DNA of 64,000 nucleotides, taken from NCBI RefSeq assembly GCF_004766055.1, contig NZ_SPQR01000009.1, positions 62,001 to 126,000 of the forward strand. The letters are read 5' to 3'. How positions within the stretch are numbered: the stretch's first letter is position 1; each line of letters starts with the position of its first letter. Shown here one piece after another: positions 24,705 to 34,085 of this stretch. Origin of the DNA: Desulfosporosinus sp. Sb-LF (GTDB taxonomy: Bacteria > Bacillota > Desulfitobacteriia > Desulfitobacteriales > Desulfitobacteriaceae). The position numbers were made by a program, and so were the translations under genes. The notes below the pieces were generated by a model that saw only the letters and a program-made list of their open reading frames with translations, was not told where the DNA came from and did no database searches.

Positions 24705-24862
24705 AACGCTCTCCATAAACATAATATTAGGTTTTATGCTCTATTAAACGGATCTTCCGTATTTCTCTACACTGATAACAAGTCAGTCAGTTCAACGATC
24801 ATACTATATCCATACAACATACGTTCTGTCATAATCTGATTTTCTTCTGCTCTTGAACTACT

Positions 24863-25687
24863 TTAGTTAAAATTAATCTTGAAATAGTTACACACATTAC
24901 TCATACATATATCGTTGTTCTCTCCAAAATAATTAAGATTCATTAAGGCATTTTCTTGAGTGTCTTCAACTGGCCATGGATACTGCTTCGTAGAATCAGT
25001 TTTCACAACTGGAATATTAGAAATAACTTCAATTCCTTTTAGCCAAATATCATCATTTGTAAGTGATAATTTCTTGATTAAAGATAAATCAAATGTTTCT
25101 TCGGGAAAAATTTGTGCTGGATAAAGAACTCCACCAATTCCCAACGCGCATACATTATGTGAGGGTTCAACAATTGTATTACATTCAAATTCCCAATCAC
25201 TATACTTAGCTACCTTTCCTTGAGCGTCTGTAATAATTCGATGTACTCTTCTAGATACAACACAATTGGGATATTGCTTATGCTTAGCCATAAGTAATTC
25301 AATTGTATCAGTTCTGTAAATCATATCATCATCAAAAGTAACAACCAATTTGTCCCGATATTCCTGCAAAGCATAGTAATATTTCTTATGAGGCTTGATA
25401 TTCTCTGGTCTATTTAAAATAACGAGGCCCTTTTTCTGAAGCTTTAAAACCTTTTTGGGAAGTGCAACTTTGTCCACATCCTCGTCCAAATATAGTACTA
25501 TTTTTTCCGGCCGCACACTTTGCCTAAATGCACTGTTCAGGCTAGAGTAAATCTTATCAAATCTGGCTGGATAACTCGTTATTGATACCACTATACCGTT
25601 TCCCTCTGTTAATGTTTTAAAAACAGGTACATGAGAATAATAAAATCGAATCGCAATCAATTTAAGCTTTGATAATAATTGACGCAT
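24863..25687 (-). CDS. Glycosyltransferase-like protein, GT-A fold
   Basis: A 274-residue protein. It begins with a hydrophobic/basic segment and then IVVSITSYPARFDKIYSSLN. LVVTFDDDMIYRTD carries the metal-binding DxD-type motif, and SLTNDDIWLKGIEV resembles the conserved Asp-Asp region of cation-dependent transferases. The pattern is close to the capsular glycosyltransferases that read SITSYPxR at the N-terminus. The gene overlaps the polymerase gene by 26 bases. Sugar donor unknown. Confidence 0.75.
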   Translation of the reverse strand: MRQLLSKLKLIAIRFYYSHVPVFKTLTEGNGIVVSITSYPARFDKIYSSLNSAFRQSVRPEKIVLYLDEDVDKVALPKKVLKLQKKGLVILNRPENIKPHKKYYYALQEYRDKLVVTFDDDMIYRTDTIELLMAKHKQYPNCVVSRRVHRIITDAQGKVAKYSDWEFECNTIVEPSHNVCALGIGGVLYPAQIFPEETFDLSLIKKLSLTNDDIWLKGIEVISNIPVVKTDSTKQYPWPVEDTQENALMNLNYFGENNDICMSNVCNYFKINFN

Positions 25688-26924
25688 TTTGACTCATCCT
25701 CCTTTTCATATCCCACGCAAATTCCAAAAGAACAAAAAGCAACGGGTAACTGGAATAGGCGCTATATGATTCTACCATCATAATAACTAGGTAGACACTT
25801 ATACTTATAATAAGTAGCTTTTGATACTTCATATGCTCATGCCTATAAATCTTACCAAGTCTCCCCAGCGGGACAGCTACAATTACCAAAAAAAGAAATA
25901 GACCTACTATTCCGGAATGAAGCAAAACATCCAATATTTGATTATGAGCGCCCGAAACTCCAATCCTCCAAAAAAATACTGTCTTTGCTCGCTCTATATT
26001 ATAACCATATCCGATGAGTGGTGATTCTTTGATGTATTCCAAAGCCCAGCCCCATATGACAGTTCTGCCACCCAGAGTTAAGCCTATATTATATGCATTC
26101 AAAAGAATACTAAACAACTTCTGAAGTTGCATTGAAATCAAGCCTATAAATAAAATCCCAGATACAACAATTGCTTTTTTACCAGATAGCATTTTATATA
26201 AATTACGTGATTTCATCAGAACCAAGATCAAAAACAAACCTATTATTCCTGTTACAGATAGTGTAATAACAACTTGCAAAATACATATTAAGTTAAACAA
26301 TTTATAAATATTTTTGCCCCGAATCTGTAAAAGATAATAATTCAAAACAATTGTCGGCAACACAAACGAAATAAGACCATTATCATAGCCAAGAAAGTAA
26401 ACATCTCCAACGCTACCCATAACAGTTGAACTATTCGCGTACTCCATTCCTCCATAAAACAGTATAATTGTAAATAAATTCACAAACTGTAAGATATTCA
26501 AACTTATTGTGAATAATTCCAACTCTTCTGTATCTTTACTGAGTATAATCCAATGAAAATAAAATGCAGCCACTGCAATGTTCACAACGAAACTTATACA
26601 TTGTTCCATATCAACGCCGGACTTCCAAGTAGAATATGTCGTTAAAAGAAGTAGCAGAGACAATAATATCAAATAAATAGAAACATTTACCTTCCCTTTT
26701 TTCAGTCCTAATAAAAGATAATATGCTCCGCGAACGAGCATCAAAGCAATACCGATATATCTACAAACTGAAAAAAAGTGATCTATCATTCCTAGTCCGC
26801 TAAACATTGAAAATCCAGATATGGCGGTGCCTCTAAAAAAGCTGTATGTCAGAATGAGAAATATAAACAGTTTGGGAATTTTATTAAAAGAAATCAATTT
26901 TTTTTTTCGTGAATTAACTTCCAA
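25662..26924 (-). CDS. O-antigen ligase/polymerase-like membrane protein (Wzy-like)
   Basis: A 420-residue protein with about 11 hydrophobic segments and one larger external loop (ESPLIGYGYNIERAKTVFFW, then GVSGAHNQILDVLLHSGIVG), the Wzy_C signature region. Such proteins join repeat units on the outer face. The start is a TTG, well spaced behind GGAGG, and an 18-base stretch around it (TCCAAAATATTAACCTCC on the plus strand) recurs exactly at the start of the Rmd gene. Confidence 0.82.
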   Translation of the reverse strand: MEVNSRKKKLISFNKIPKLFIFLILTYSFFRGTAISGFSMFSGLGMIDHFFSVCRYIGIALMLVRGAYYLLLGLKKGKVNVSIYLILLSLLLLLTTYSTWKSGVDMEQCISFVVNIAVAAFYFHWIILSKDTEELELFTISLNILQFVNLFTIILFYGGMEYANSSTVMGSVGDVYFLGYDNGLISFVLPTIVLNYYLLQIRGKNIYKLFNLICILQVVITLSVTGIIGLFLILVLMKSRNLYKMLSGKKAIVVSGILFIGLISMQLQKLFSILLNAYNIGLTLGGRTVIWGWALEYIKESPLIGYGYNIERAKTVFFWRIGVSGAHNQILDVLLHSGIVGLFLFLVIVAVPLGRLGKIYRHEHMKYQKLLIISISVYLVIMMVESYSAYSSYPLLFVLLEFAWDMKRRMSQNASIIIKA

Positions 26925-26946
26925 AATATTAACCTCCTCAATTACA

Positions 26947-27900
26947 TCATTTGCGTTTTTTCAAAACATACAACTTAGACTCTAGTTTAGTAATAATTTC
27001 ATATTTGAATAAGAAAGAAAGTATATATTCTAGCCAATTTTTTAGTCCATTATTCTTCAAAAACGGCTTCAGTGTTTTTCTGTACTCTTTTCTACAATTG
27101 CTGCGCAAATAGCGATAGGAAACATTTCGAATATTATTTTGCTCTAACCGCTGCCTTTGGTCTGTTGTTAAACAAGCCAATTCCTTTTCAAACTTTGTTT
27201 CAATATAATTCAGTGCTAATAAATATTTATTTACATTGTTTGTAATCTGTGTACTATTTCCTAAATATTGATAATAACGGATTAGAGGCTTCTTGATGAT
27301 ATCTACTTCACATGACATACAAACACGATACGACAGTTCAATTTCCTGTATTGCTGGTATGTTCTCATCAAAACCTCCAATTGCATCTAAAATTCCTTTG
27401 TATATCATCATAGTGCTAGTCACATTCATCCAACTGGATACAAAAAAGTCGTATGGCTGATGATTGATTTTCAAATTGGAGTAAGACACATATTCCTTCC
27501 CTCCAATTACATAAACATATTCCAAATCACATGAAACAGCTTTGATTCTCGTGTTATCATTCAGGTAATTAACCTGAATTTCCGTCTTATCCGGTTTCCA
27601 CTCATCATCATCATCAAGAAAAGCAACCGTCTCACCGCTTGCCATACGGATACCAGTATTACGGGCATAGTTTCCTCCTCTGGTTTCCTCAAGTGGAATC
27701 TTTTTATACTTAACACGATGGTCTCTCTTCATCACTTGCCTAATATAATCTTCTGTATCATCGGAAGAATTGTCATCTACAACAATGATTTCAAGATTTT
27801 TATATGTCTGATTCAACACACTTTTTAATGCGCGCTCTAATAAATTTCTTCGGTTGTGTGTAGTAATTACTACAGACACCAACCAGCTGCTATCGGCCAT
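26947..27900 (-). CDS. Family 2 glycosyltransferase
   Basis: A GT2 inverting enzyme of about 317 residues. The nucleotide-sugar fold begins VSVVITTHNRRNLLERALKS, LEIIVVDDNSSDDTEDYI follows, and GETVAFLDDDDEWKPDK holds the DxD metal site. The start is ATG 27900 (GGAGG four bases ahead); a start ten codons upstream is weaker. The C-terminal 100 residues are basic and probably lie against the membrane. It transfers one sugar of the repeat unit; which one is unknown. Confidence 0.87.
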   Translation of the reverse strand: MADSSWLVSVVITTHNRRNLLERALKSVLNQTYKNLEIIVVDDNSSDDTEDYIRQVMKRDHRVKYKKIPLEETRGGNYARNTGIRMASGETVAFLDDDDEWKPDKTEIQVNYLNDNTRIKAVSCDLEYVYVIGGKEYVSYSNLKINHQPYDFFVSSWMNVTSTMMIYKGILDAIGGFDENIPAIQEIELSYRVCMSCEVDIIKKPLIRYYQYLGNSTQITNNVNKYLLALNYIETKFEKELACLTTDQRQRLEQNNIRNVSYRYLRSNCRKEYRKTLKPFLKNNGLKNWLEYILSFLFKYEIITKLESKLYVLKKRK

Positions 27901-28042
27901 AATTCCTCCATTGTTTGAATGATTTCTCATCTAATATATATTTAGACTGGGTTTTGTTGTTATCCACAATCCATATATTATATGTATTAAAACATTCACA
28001 AGAATAATTCTCTTCTCACTGACCATACTCTTTATTAATGCT

Positions 28043-29029
28043 TTATTGATCCTTTGATCTTACCTTTCTTATTGGTTTTCCTACCATAAATGGTAAATAT
28101 TTGTATATTATTAATGCTGTTATACTTAATATCGAAATCGCAACAATAACTGGAATCACGCACAAGACAACCGTATTTATTACTCCTAAATGGCCTAACA
28201 CGGATCGGAGGCTTTGTAGCAAAAATCCCTGGAATGAAAAATAGATAATAGAATGAGTTCCAACAAACCCAAGAAATTTCTTTTTTCCTAGTAGCTGAGA
28301 AATTAACAGAACAATCGCTGTTGCAATCAATGCCTCCAGCACAAAAAGCCACTGGAAACCAAACCGTTCCTCATGAATATTCACATCATTATCATACATT
28401 AGGCAGAGTACCAGATAAATAATAATCATTCCTGCCAACACAATTGGGTGATTTAGAATATTCTTAATTTTTTCCTCATGTAGCCGGTATACAAATCCCC
28501 ACGAAACAAAAACAGACGAAACACAGGCGATTTCAAACTGCCACGGCAGATGGACGCCACCCCATGCAATATAAACAAATCCGACAATTCCAATCAGGTG
28601 AGATATGAGAAGGACCACCTTTTCATTTGTGGAATATCGAACAATCACATAAAACATGAGTTCACAAACAAATAAACATGCAAAAAACCACAGAGATTCA
28701 TATCCGTCCGCTTGTTGAATTAGAATTCCAAGCAAGCGCACATAGAAAGGAATATTCTTAAACAGTACACCTACAACACCATTAATTAGACTCAGGAAAA
28801 CCAATGGAACTAAAATCGTTCGAACCTTCTGCAGGAAGAAATTCTTAAAAGAATCCCGCATATTAAAGGTATAACCGCTTGCAAAGAAAAATCCAGATAA
28901 AAAAAACGGTGTATATAACCTGATCCAAACTGTAGGTGGATATGCATGAGATATAATGACAAAAATCATGCACAGACCCTTTAATGTGTCAACCCACGGG
29001 ATCCTGCTCCGTAAACTTGTTGTCTTCAT
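28043..29029 (-). CDS. Acyltransferase family 3 membrane protein
   Basis: A 328-residue integral membrane protein with about ten hydrophobic segments. RIPWVDTLKGLCMIFVIISHAY at the N-terminus carries the acyltransferase_3 signature with the catalytic His, and YTPFFLSGFFFASGYTFN follows. Such proteins O-acetylate (or otherwise acylate) sugars of capsules or O-antigens. It lies between glycosyltransferase genes, so the repeat unit is likely acylated. Confidence 0.85.
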   Translation of the reverse strand: MKTTSLRSRIPWVDTLKGLCMIFVIISHAYPPTVWIRLYTPFFLSGFFFASGYTFNMRDSFKNFFLQKVRTILVPLVFLSLINGVVGVLFKNIPFYVRLLGILIQQADGYESLWFFACLFVCELMFYVIVRYSTNEKVVLLISHLIGIVGFVYIAWGGVHLPWQFEIACVSSVFVSWGFVYRLHEEKIKNILNHPIVLAGMIIIYLVLCLMYDNDVNIHEERFGFQWLFVLEALIATAIVLLISQLLGKKKFLGFVGTHSIIYFSFQGFLLQSLRSVLGHLGVINTVVLCVIPVIVAISILSITALIIYKYLPFMVGKPIRKVRSKDQ

Positions 29030-29049
29030 AAATTCTCTCTTCTCCCAAT

Positions 29050-30132
29050 TTACAAGTCATTCATCAGCATATTATAGAAAGTTTCCGCAGATTTTTTCCA
29101 TGAATATTTTTCAAGTGCTACACGAGCATTACAAACATTTGAAGCCATTATTCTTTTTAAATCAATATTTTCATAGTTATAAGGGTCAATATAATGAGCC
29201 GTATCACCATAGATTTCCGGCAAACATGATGCTTTAGCCACAATAATCTGGCTTCCTTCGCTCAATGCTTCTAATGGTGGAATACCAAATCCTTCATAAA
29301 ACGATGGCTGAATAAACGCCTTGCAATATTTCATCAACGACTTTATCTCTTCATCTGACAAATACCCCGTAAAAAATACATTGTCAGGAATATCGTCTTC
29401 CATGTCCGATGACTTTTGAAAATTTGTACCTGTAATTACAAAACATTCATTCGCATTCTGTTTTGCTGATTTAATGATCCATTTAATATTCTTATGGAAA
29501 TAACGACTTCCCAAGGCAAAGAAATAATTTTCTTTATCAAATCCCTGCGGCAGTTTACTAAGGATTTCATCGTCATAGCCAATATTGTTAATATGCTGCC
29601 ATGCACAACTGATAACGACGATTTTATCCTCTGGAATGCCAATATATTTAATAATATCCTTTTTAGCATCATTGCTCAGAGTAATTACCTTTTTTGCCTT
29701 TCTAGCAGACTTGATGATTCGGTATGCATTTAGCTTTCGTGCAATTTTTTCCTTTGCTCCCGGAAAATTTCGTGGATATTTTAGAGTAATGCAATCAAAA
29801 ACAGCACAAATATCACATTTGAATAGTTGCTGAGCAAATGCCAAATCGACAGAAACGCCGTTTACACGAGCCACATAAAGCGGATATGCTACCTTTTGCC
29901 AGATCTTCATTCCGCTTTTTCCTTTTTTCATTAGCCATGGTGCAACTTCAACAATTTTGAGATTCTTAAATTGAACATGAATATCTTCCTTGGACGGAAC
30001 AGCTATTTCAATATTACTGCAGTCAAGCCCTGCATCAAGCTCACGAACAATTTCGGTTGAAAATCTATGCAATCCAACGGGTCGTTTTTCGGCTAAAAAA
30101 TATCCGTCTATAACGAATCTTCTATTCCTCAT
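29050..30132 (-). CDS. Family 4 glycosyltransferase
   Basis: A 360-residue GT-B fold retaining enzyme. The C-terminal donor-binding half shows YFFALGSRYFHKNIKWIIKS and then FIQPSFYEGFGIPPLEALSE, with the EGFGIPPLEAL signature of GT4 proteins. The N-terminal acceptor half begins RRFVIDGYFLAEKRPVGLHR. It starts 18 bases after a cluster of good ribosome-site purines and lies between the acyltransferase and the Caps_synth-type genes. Confidence 0.87.
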   Translation of the reverse strand: MRNRRFVIDGYFLAEKRPVGLHRFSTEIVRELDAGLDCSNIEIAVPSKEDIHVQFKNLKIVEVAPWLMKKGKSGMKIWQKVAYPLYVARVNGVSVDLAFAQQLFKCDICAVFDCITLKYPRNFPGAKEKIARKLNAYRIIKSARKAKKVITLSNDAKKDIIKYIGIPEDKIVVISCAWQHINNIGYDDEILSKLPQGFDKENYFFALGSRYFHKNIKWIIKSAKQNANECFVITGTNFQKSSDMEDDIPDNVFFTGYLSDEEIKSLMKYCKAFIQPSFYEGFGIPPLEALSEGSQIIVAKASCLPEIYGDTAHYIDPYNYENIDLKRIMASNVCNARVALEKYSWKKSAETFYNMLMNDL

Positions 30133-30173
30133 ACTGCTCCTCCGTCAATTTAATCTCTCTTGTAAGGGCTTCT

Positions 30174-31148
30174 TTAATCCTCGATCAAACGGCCAAAATA
30201 AGTCTTATTGCCGTTAACTACCGGCTCATACTTCTCTTTGTATGTTAATTTATGAATATAGGCTCGTTGAATAAGCTTCTGATAATGTACTTCATCAACC
30301 TTTTCATTTCTGATAGGCTCCAAGAAGTCAAATACGCCCATATTATTAGTTGGAACTTTTCTGATCAATTTTTCAAAATCAGTTATTTCCTCAAAGCCAA
30401 TACCTATAATACAGTCAAGTATCAAATAACATATTATTGTATCTTCTTTGCTCCAATATTCCATGAGCATATCATAACAATAGTTGATAAAATCATTATT
30501 TCTTCCACTAGCTAGCAAGCTCAACGACCACAAGTCCTTTGATACAACCCACTTTCTCAGTTCATTGTTAGAAATTGAAAAGAAACAACAATCATAAAAT
30601 TCTTTCTGCAAAGGAGCTGTGACATAATAGGTACTATCCAGCCAAATACCTCCGTGCTGTTTCAATAGTGTAATCCGTAAAATATCAGAAAATGCAGCTA
30701 TCGAAATTTTCCCTTCCTCAAACTTTTTCACAATAAAGTCAGGAACATCCGCATAGTCCTTGTAATTATCTTTGTCCAAGACAATAACCGGGTGATTCGC
30801 CGAATTTCTTTTTATGCTTTCCAAGCACAAATTGACTGGATACAGAGTCTTATCCTCTCCTTGCCACCAAAATGTCCATATTGGCGCATCATTTTCTATT
30901 TTTTCAGACAAACTGTATGTTTTCTTAGCTTTGTATTTATTTATAATATTAGAATAGTGTGCACGTAAATAAGTTTTGCAGGTTTCATGCCTTTTGAAGT
31001 GCATTTTTTCATAAAGTCTCATTGCTCCGACTCTACGAACAAAACCGTCAGCAAACGACCAAAAGCCTAACCAAAATCCGTATTCTGTAAAATACTCTAC
31101 AAGGAGTTTTACATTTGCCAGCTCCTTTTTTAGCTTTGCTTCATTCAT
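30174..31148 (-). CDS. Capsular polysaccharide synthesis glycosyltransferase (Caps_synth/GT32-like)
   Basis: A 324-residue protein. Family signatures are IWTFWWQGEDKTLYPVNLCLESI, FSDILRITLLKQHGGIWLDS and the DST after the GGIWLD motif, which places the Asp of the GT32/Caps_synth DxD-type site. Proteins of this type add sugars to capsule repeat units in Streptococcus and Lactobacillus. The short C-terminal region ends with YEPVVNGNKTYFG. Confidence 0.85.
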   Translation of the reverse strand: MNEAKLKKELANVKLLVEYFTEYGFWLGFWSFADGFVRRVGAMRLYEKMHFKRHETCKTYLRAHYSNIINKYKAKKTYSLSEKIENDAPIWTFWWQGEDKTLYPVNLCLESIKRNSANHPVIVLDKDNYKDYADVPDFIVKKFEEGKISIAAFSDILRITLLKQHGGIWLDSTYYVTAPLQKEFYDCCFFSISNNELRKWVVSKDLWSLSLLASGRNNDFINYCYDMLMEYWSKEDTIICYLILDCIIGIGFEEITDFEKLIRKVPTNNMGVFDFLEPIRNEKVDEVHYQKLIQRAYIHKLTYKEKYEPVVNGNKTYFGRLIED

Positions 31149-31177
31149 GGTTAACTCCTTTATTCAAGGCTTCATTT

Positions 31178-32287
31178 TTATCTCATTCTAGATTCGATTT
31201 TCTTTGCTTCTACAGCCCAAGAAAACTTTTCAGACTGCTTCTTTCCCTCTAAAATCAATCTTTTAATTTCTTCCGCATTTAATGATATTGCTCGCAACAA
31301 ACCCATTGTTAAATCAGAATCATCTTCATTTTTGAAATAAAGGGCAGCATCTCCAAGAACTTCTGACAGTGAAGAAGCGTCTGAAGATAAAACGGGTGTC
31401 CCACAAGCCATAGCTTCTAGCGGTGGCATACCAAATCCTTCATATTTAGATGGGAAAACGAACAGTGTGGCATTCCCATAAACATCCGGAAGATCTTCAT
31501 CAGCAATAAAGCCAGTGAAATAAATCTGTTCTTTGACACTTTGTTCAATTCCGTTTAATAGAGCATCTAGTTTCCATCCCTTTCTTCCTGCCAGCACCAG
31601 CGAAATAGACATATCCCCCCGCAAGACCAATTTTCGATAAGCTTTTACCAAAAGTTGTAGATTCTTACGTGGTTCAAGTGTTGAAAGTGAAAGGATGTAT
31701 TTATCTGGAAGATTATACTTTTTCTTAATATTTTCTTGACCTCCCTTGTCCTCTATAAAAGTATTAAATTTATCATCAATACCACAATAAATCAACCATA
31801 TCTTGTTTGCATCATAATTTAGTCTCTCTGAAATCCTTTGTTCAGAAAATTTAGAAATCGTGATAATATTGCTGCACTTAAGCATCGCCAAACGATGCGA
31901 TATTCTAAAATACCATTTACTCATACCATTCATCGTTTCAGGACAATCCCAACAACATATATCATGAATTGTTGAAACCATATTCTTCTTCCAAAGTAGC
32001 CACGGTACTGGAAAAGCCAAAAACAGATAATAATCGGCCCTATATTTTCTAATCACCAATGGCAACTTCACCTGATTAAACAACAATTTTTTGCAAGCTT
32101 CTATGATAACTGTTTTCACATTTTCCTGCTTACTAACGCTTTCAAAAAGCATATGCACTTTTCCTTTGAAACATAGGATGTAATCATTATTTCTATTTTT
32201 GATTAACTCCAAGACCAAGCACGCAGCATAGCGTTCAATTCCCGAAAAGTTATCCGCTAAAGATGTAAGATCAATCAAAATAGTCAT
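31178..32287 (-). CDS. Family 4 glycosyltransferase
   Basis: A 369-residue GT-B enzyme. It begins MTILIDLTSLADNFSGIERY, the GxGRY-like start common in mannosyl- and rhamnosyltransferases of GT4. It has YILSLSTLEPRKNLQLLVKA and FPSKYEGFGMPPLEAMACGT, with the conserved Glu pair. Since the locus makes GDP-mannose and GDP-rhamnose, a mannosyl- or D-rhamnosyltransferase is a reasonable guess (inference). Confidence 0.88.
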   Translation of the reverse strand: MTILIDLTSLADNFSGIERYAACLVLELIKNRNNDYILCFKGKVHMLFESVSKQENVKTVIIEACKKLLFNQVKLPLVIRKYRADYYLFLAFPVPWLLWKKNMVSTIHDICCWDCPETMNGMSKWYFRISHRLAMLKCSNIITISKFSEQRISERLNYDANKIWLIYCGIDDKFNTFIEDKGGQENIKKKYNLPDKYILSLSTLEPRKNLQLLVKAYRKLVLRGDMSISLVLAGRKGWKLDALLNGIEQSVKEQIYFTGFIADEDLPDVYGNATLFVFPSKYEGFGMPPLEAMACGTPVLSSDASSLSEVLGDAALYFKNEDDSDLTMGLLRAISLNAEEIKRLILEGKKQSEKFSWAVEAKKIESRMR

Positions 32288-32303
32288 ATTATTTATCTTC
32301 CAG

Positions 32304-33047
32304 TCATTTATTTCGACATTTTATAATTATGGGCACAATTGATACTGCATCATTCCAATATCTTTTGGCCAAACGTTTCGGCTCTTTGATTGTTCGGTAT
32401 AGCCACTCAAGTCCTACCTTCGACATCCACTTCGGAGCTCTTTTTACATTGCCTGCCTCAAAATCAATGGTTGCTCCTATAGAAATGCTCAATGGAACCG
32501 AATATTCATGCAAATGGTGATAAATAAATTTTTCTCCTTTTGGAGAACCTAGAGAAACCGCTAAGATATCCGGATTTGCTTCAGTAATGAGTTTTCGAAT
32601 TTTCTCTAACTCATTCGTATTTTTCTCAAACCCAAATGGCGGAGAGTAAGTACCAACAATATTCAATCCCATATATTGCTCTTTCAAATTAGCGGCCGCT
32701 TTAGCAGCTACTCCATTGGCAGCTCCTAATATATAAATACTATAGCCTTTCATTGCCGCCATTTGGCATATTTCGGGAAATATATCCGAGCCAGAAACTT
32801 TTTCCTTAATTGATGTTCCCAGCAATTTAGAAATCCAAATAAGTGGTTTACCGTCTGCCAATATTAAATCTGCATTTTTGTACACTTTAGCAAATTCATC
32901 ATCTTTTTCTAGAATTACTATGTGATCTAGATTCGGTGTGACAACATATGCGCTATTATTTTCTTGAATTAGTGAAGCTATACTGTCCACAGCCTCTTCC
33001 ATTGACACATTGTCAATTTTTGTATTTAAAAAATCAATCCTGGGCAT
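32304..33047 (-). CDS. WecG/TagA/CpsF family glycosyltransferase (GT26)
   Basis: A 247-residue GT26 enzyme that adds the second sugar (often ManNAc or similar) to polyprenyl-diphosphate-linked precursors at the inner membrane face. Family blocks: VTPNLDHIVILEKDDEF (the T-x-N-x-D acceptor site), DGKPLIWISKLLGTSIKEKV, DILAVSLGSPKGEKF and APKWMSKVGLEWLYRTIKEP with the basic C-terminus. It follows the Rmd gene and fits a role just after the initiating sugar transferase encoded at 38884-40269. Confidence 0.9.
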   Translation of the reverse strand: MPRIDFLNTKIDNVSMEEAVDSIASLIQENNSAYVVTPNLDHIVILEKDDEFAKVYKNADLILADGKPLIWISKLLGTSIKEKVSGSDIFPEICQMAAMKGYSIYILGAANGVAAKAAANLKEQYMGLNIVGTYSPPFGFEKNTNELEKIRKLITEANPDILAVSLGSPKGEKFIYHHLHEYSVPLSISIGATIDFEAGNVKRAPKWMSKVGLEWLYRTIKEPKRLAKRYWNDAVSIVPIIIKCRNK

Positions 33048-33065
33048 AACGATCCCTCTCGTAAT

Positions 33066-33998
33066 TCATTGTGTTCTAACATAGTATTCAAACATTTCTC
33101 TCAAAGCATCAAAAACGCTGTATTCCGGCTTCCAACCAAGCTCTTTCTCAATCAAACCGTTATCGCAGCAAATCACAGAATTATCAACGGGGCGGAATCT
33201 ATCCGGATCCACTTCAACAGTAATGTCTTGACTGCTTAAAGACACGATGTAATCCAGCATTTCATTCAGTCCATGTGCTTGGCCAGAGCCAACATTATAA
33301 TTCTTCATGCAGTCATCGCTCTCAATAATCATTCGATAAGCTCTGACAATATCCTTAACATGGCTAAAATCACGTTTCGCTGCAAGATTACCCACCTTAA
33401 TTGTTCCAGACTTTCCTGTCTTTTCAATCTCTGCGGCTTGTTTGCAAAAGCTTGGCAAAACAAACGAATCTCTCTGGCCAACGCCTGTGTGGTTGAACGG
33501 TCGAACACAATAGACCTTCATTCCATACTGTTCCTTGTAGAGAGCCGCAAACCTCTCTTGTGTCACCTTAGAAATACCGTAAGGGTTATTCGCATTCAGT
33601 GGTGTTCCTTCATTCATCGGTTTATCAGAGGTTTCATATTCCTCGCTTGAACCGATGAACATTACCTTTGGCATCACTTCCTGTTTTCTTGCCGCTTCCA
33701 TAATGTTTAATGCACCTACCACATTTACCATCATCGTTGTCTGTGGAATATTCCAAGACGCACCCACGCTGCTGATAGCTGCAAGGTTTACGACCATATC
33801 TGGCTTTGTATCAGAAATGAGGTGAAGTACATCCTCACCATTCATTAGGTCTACTTTGGTAAATTCAACTTCTATCTGAAGATTTCCCGGTTTATTTATA
33901 TCGCTTCCGTATACTTCATAGCCAGCATCCAGGAATTCCTGCGCCAGATAATGACCTACTAATCCCCCGATTCCAAAAATCAATACTTTTACATCCAA
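33066..33998 (-). CDS. rmd: GDP-4-dehydro-6-deoxy-D-mannose reductase
   Basis: SDR-family enzyme that reduces GDP-4-keto-6-deoxymannose to GDP-D-rhamnose. Rossmann start KVLIFGIGGLVGHYLAQEFL, SVGASWNIPQTTMMVNVVG, the catalytic triad region with SSEEYE and YGISKVTQE (YxxxK), and substrate block RPFNHTGVGQ, the Rmd signature. The start is probably the TTG at 33998 (GGAGGT seven bases ahead); a frame 28 codons longer lacks a Rossmann-compatible start. It sits directly after gmd, so GDP-D-rhamnose is probably a component of the polymer. Confidence 0.88.
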   Translation of the reverse strand: MDVKVLIFGIGGLVGHYLAQEFLDAGYEVYGSDINKPGNLQIEVEFTKVDLMNGEDVLHLISDTKPDMVVNLAAISSVGASWNIPQTTMMVNVVGALNIMEAARKQEVMPKVMFIGSSEEYETSDKPMNEGTPLNANNPYGISKVTQERFAALYKEQYGMKVYCVRPFNHTGVGQRDSFVLPSFCKQAAEIEKTGKSGTIKVGNLAAKRDFSHVKDIVRAYRMIIESDDCMKNYNVGSGQAHGLNEMLDYIVSLSSQDITVEVDPDRFRPVDNSVICCDNGLIEKELGWKPEYSVFDALREMFEYYVRTQ

Positions 33999-34085
33999 AA
34001 TATTAACCTCCAGCCATAAACAGGAATAGAGAAAGCTGTCCACCAACGCCAGCATATCTGACAGCATCCTCTTTCCCATCACTTC

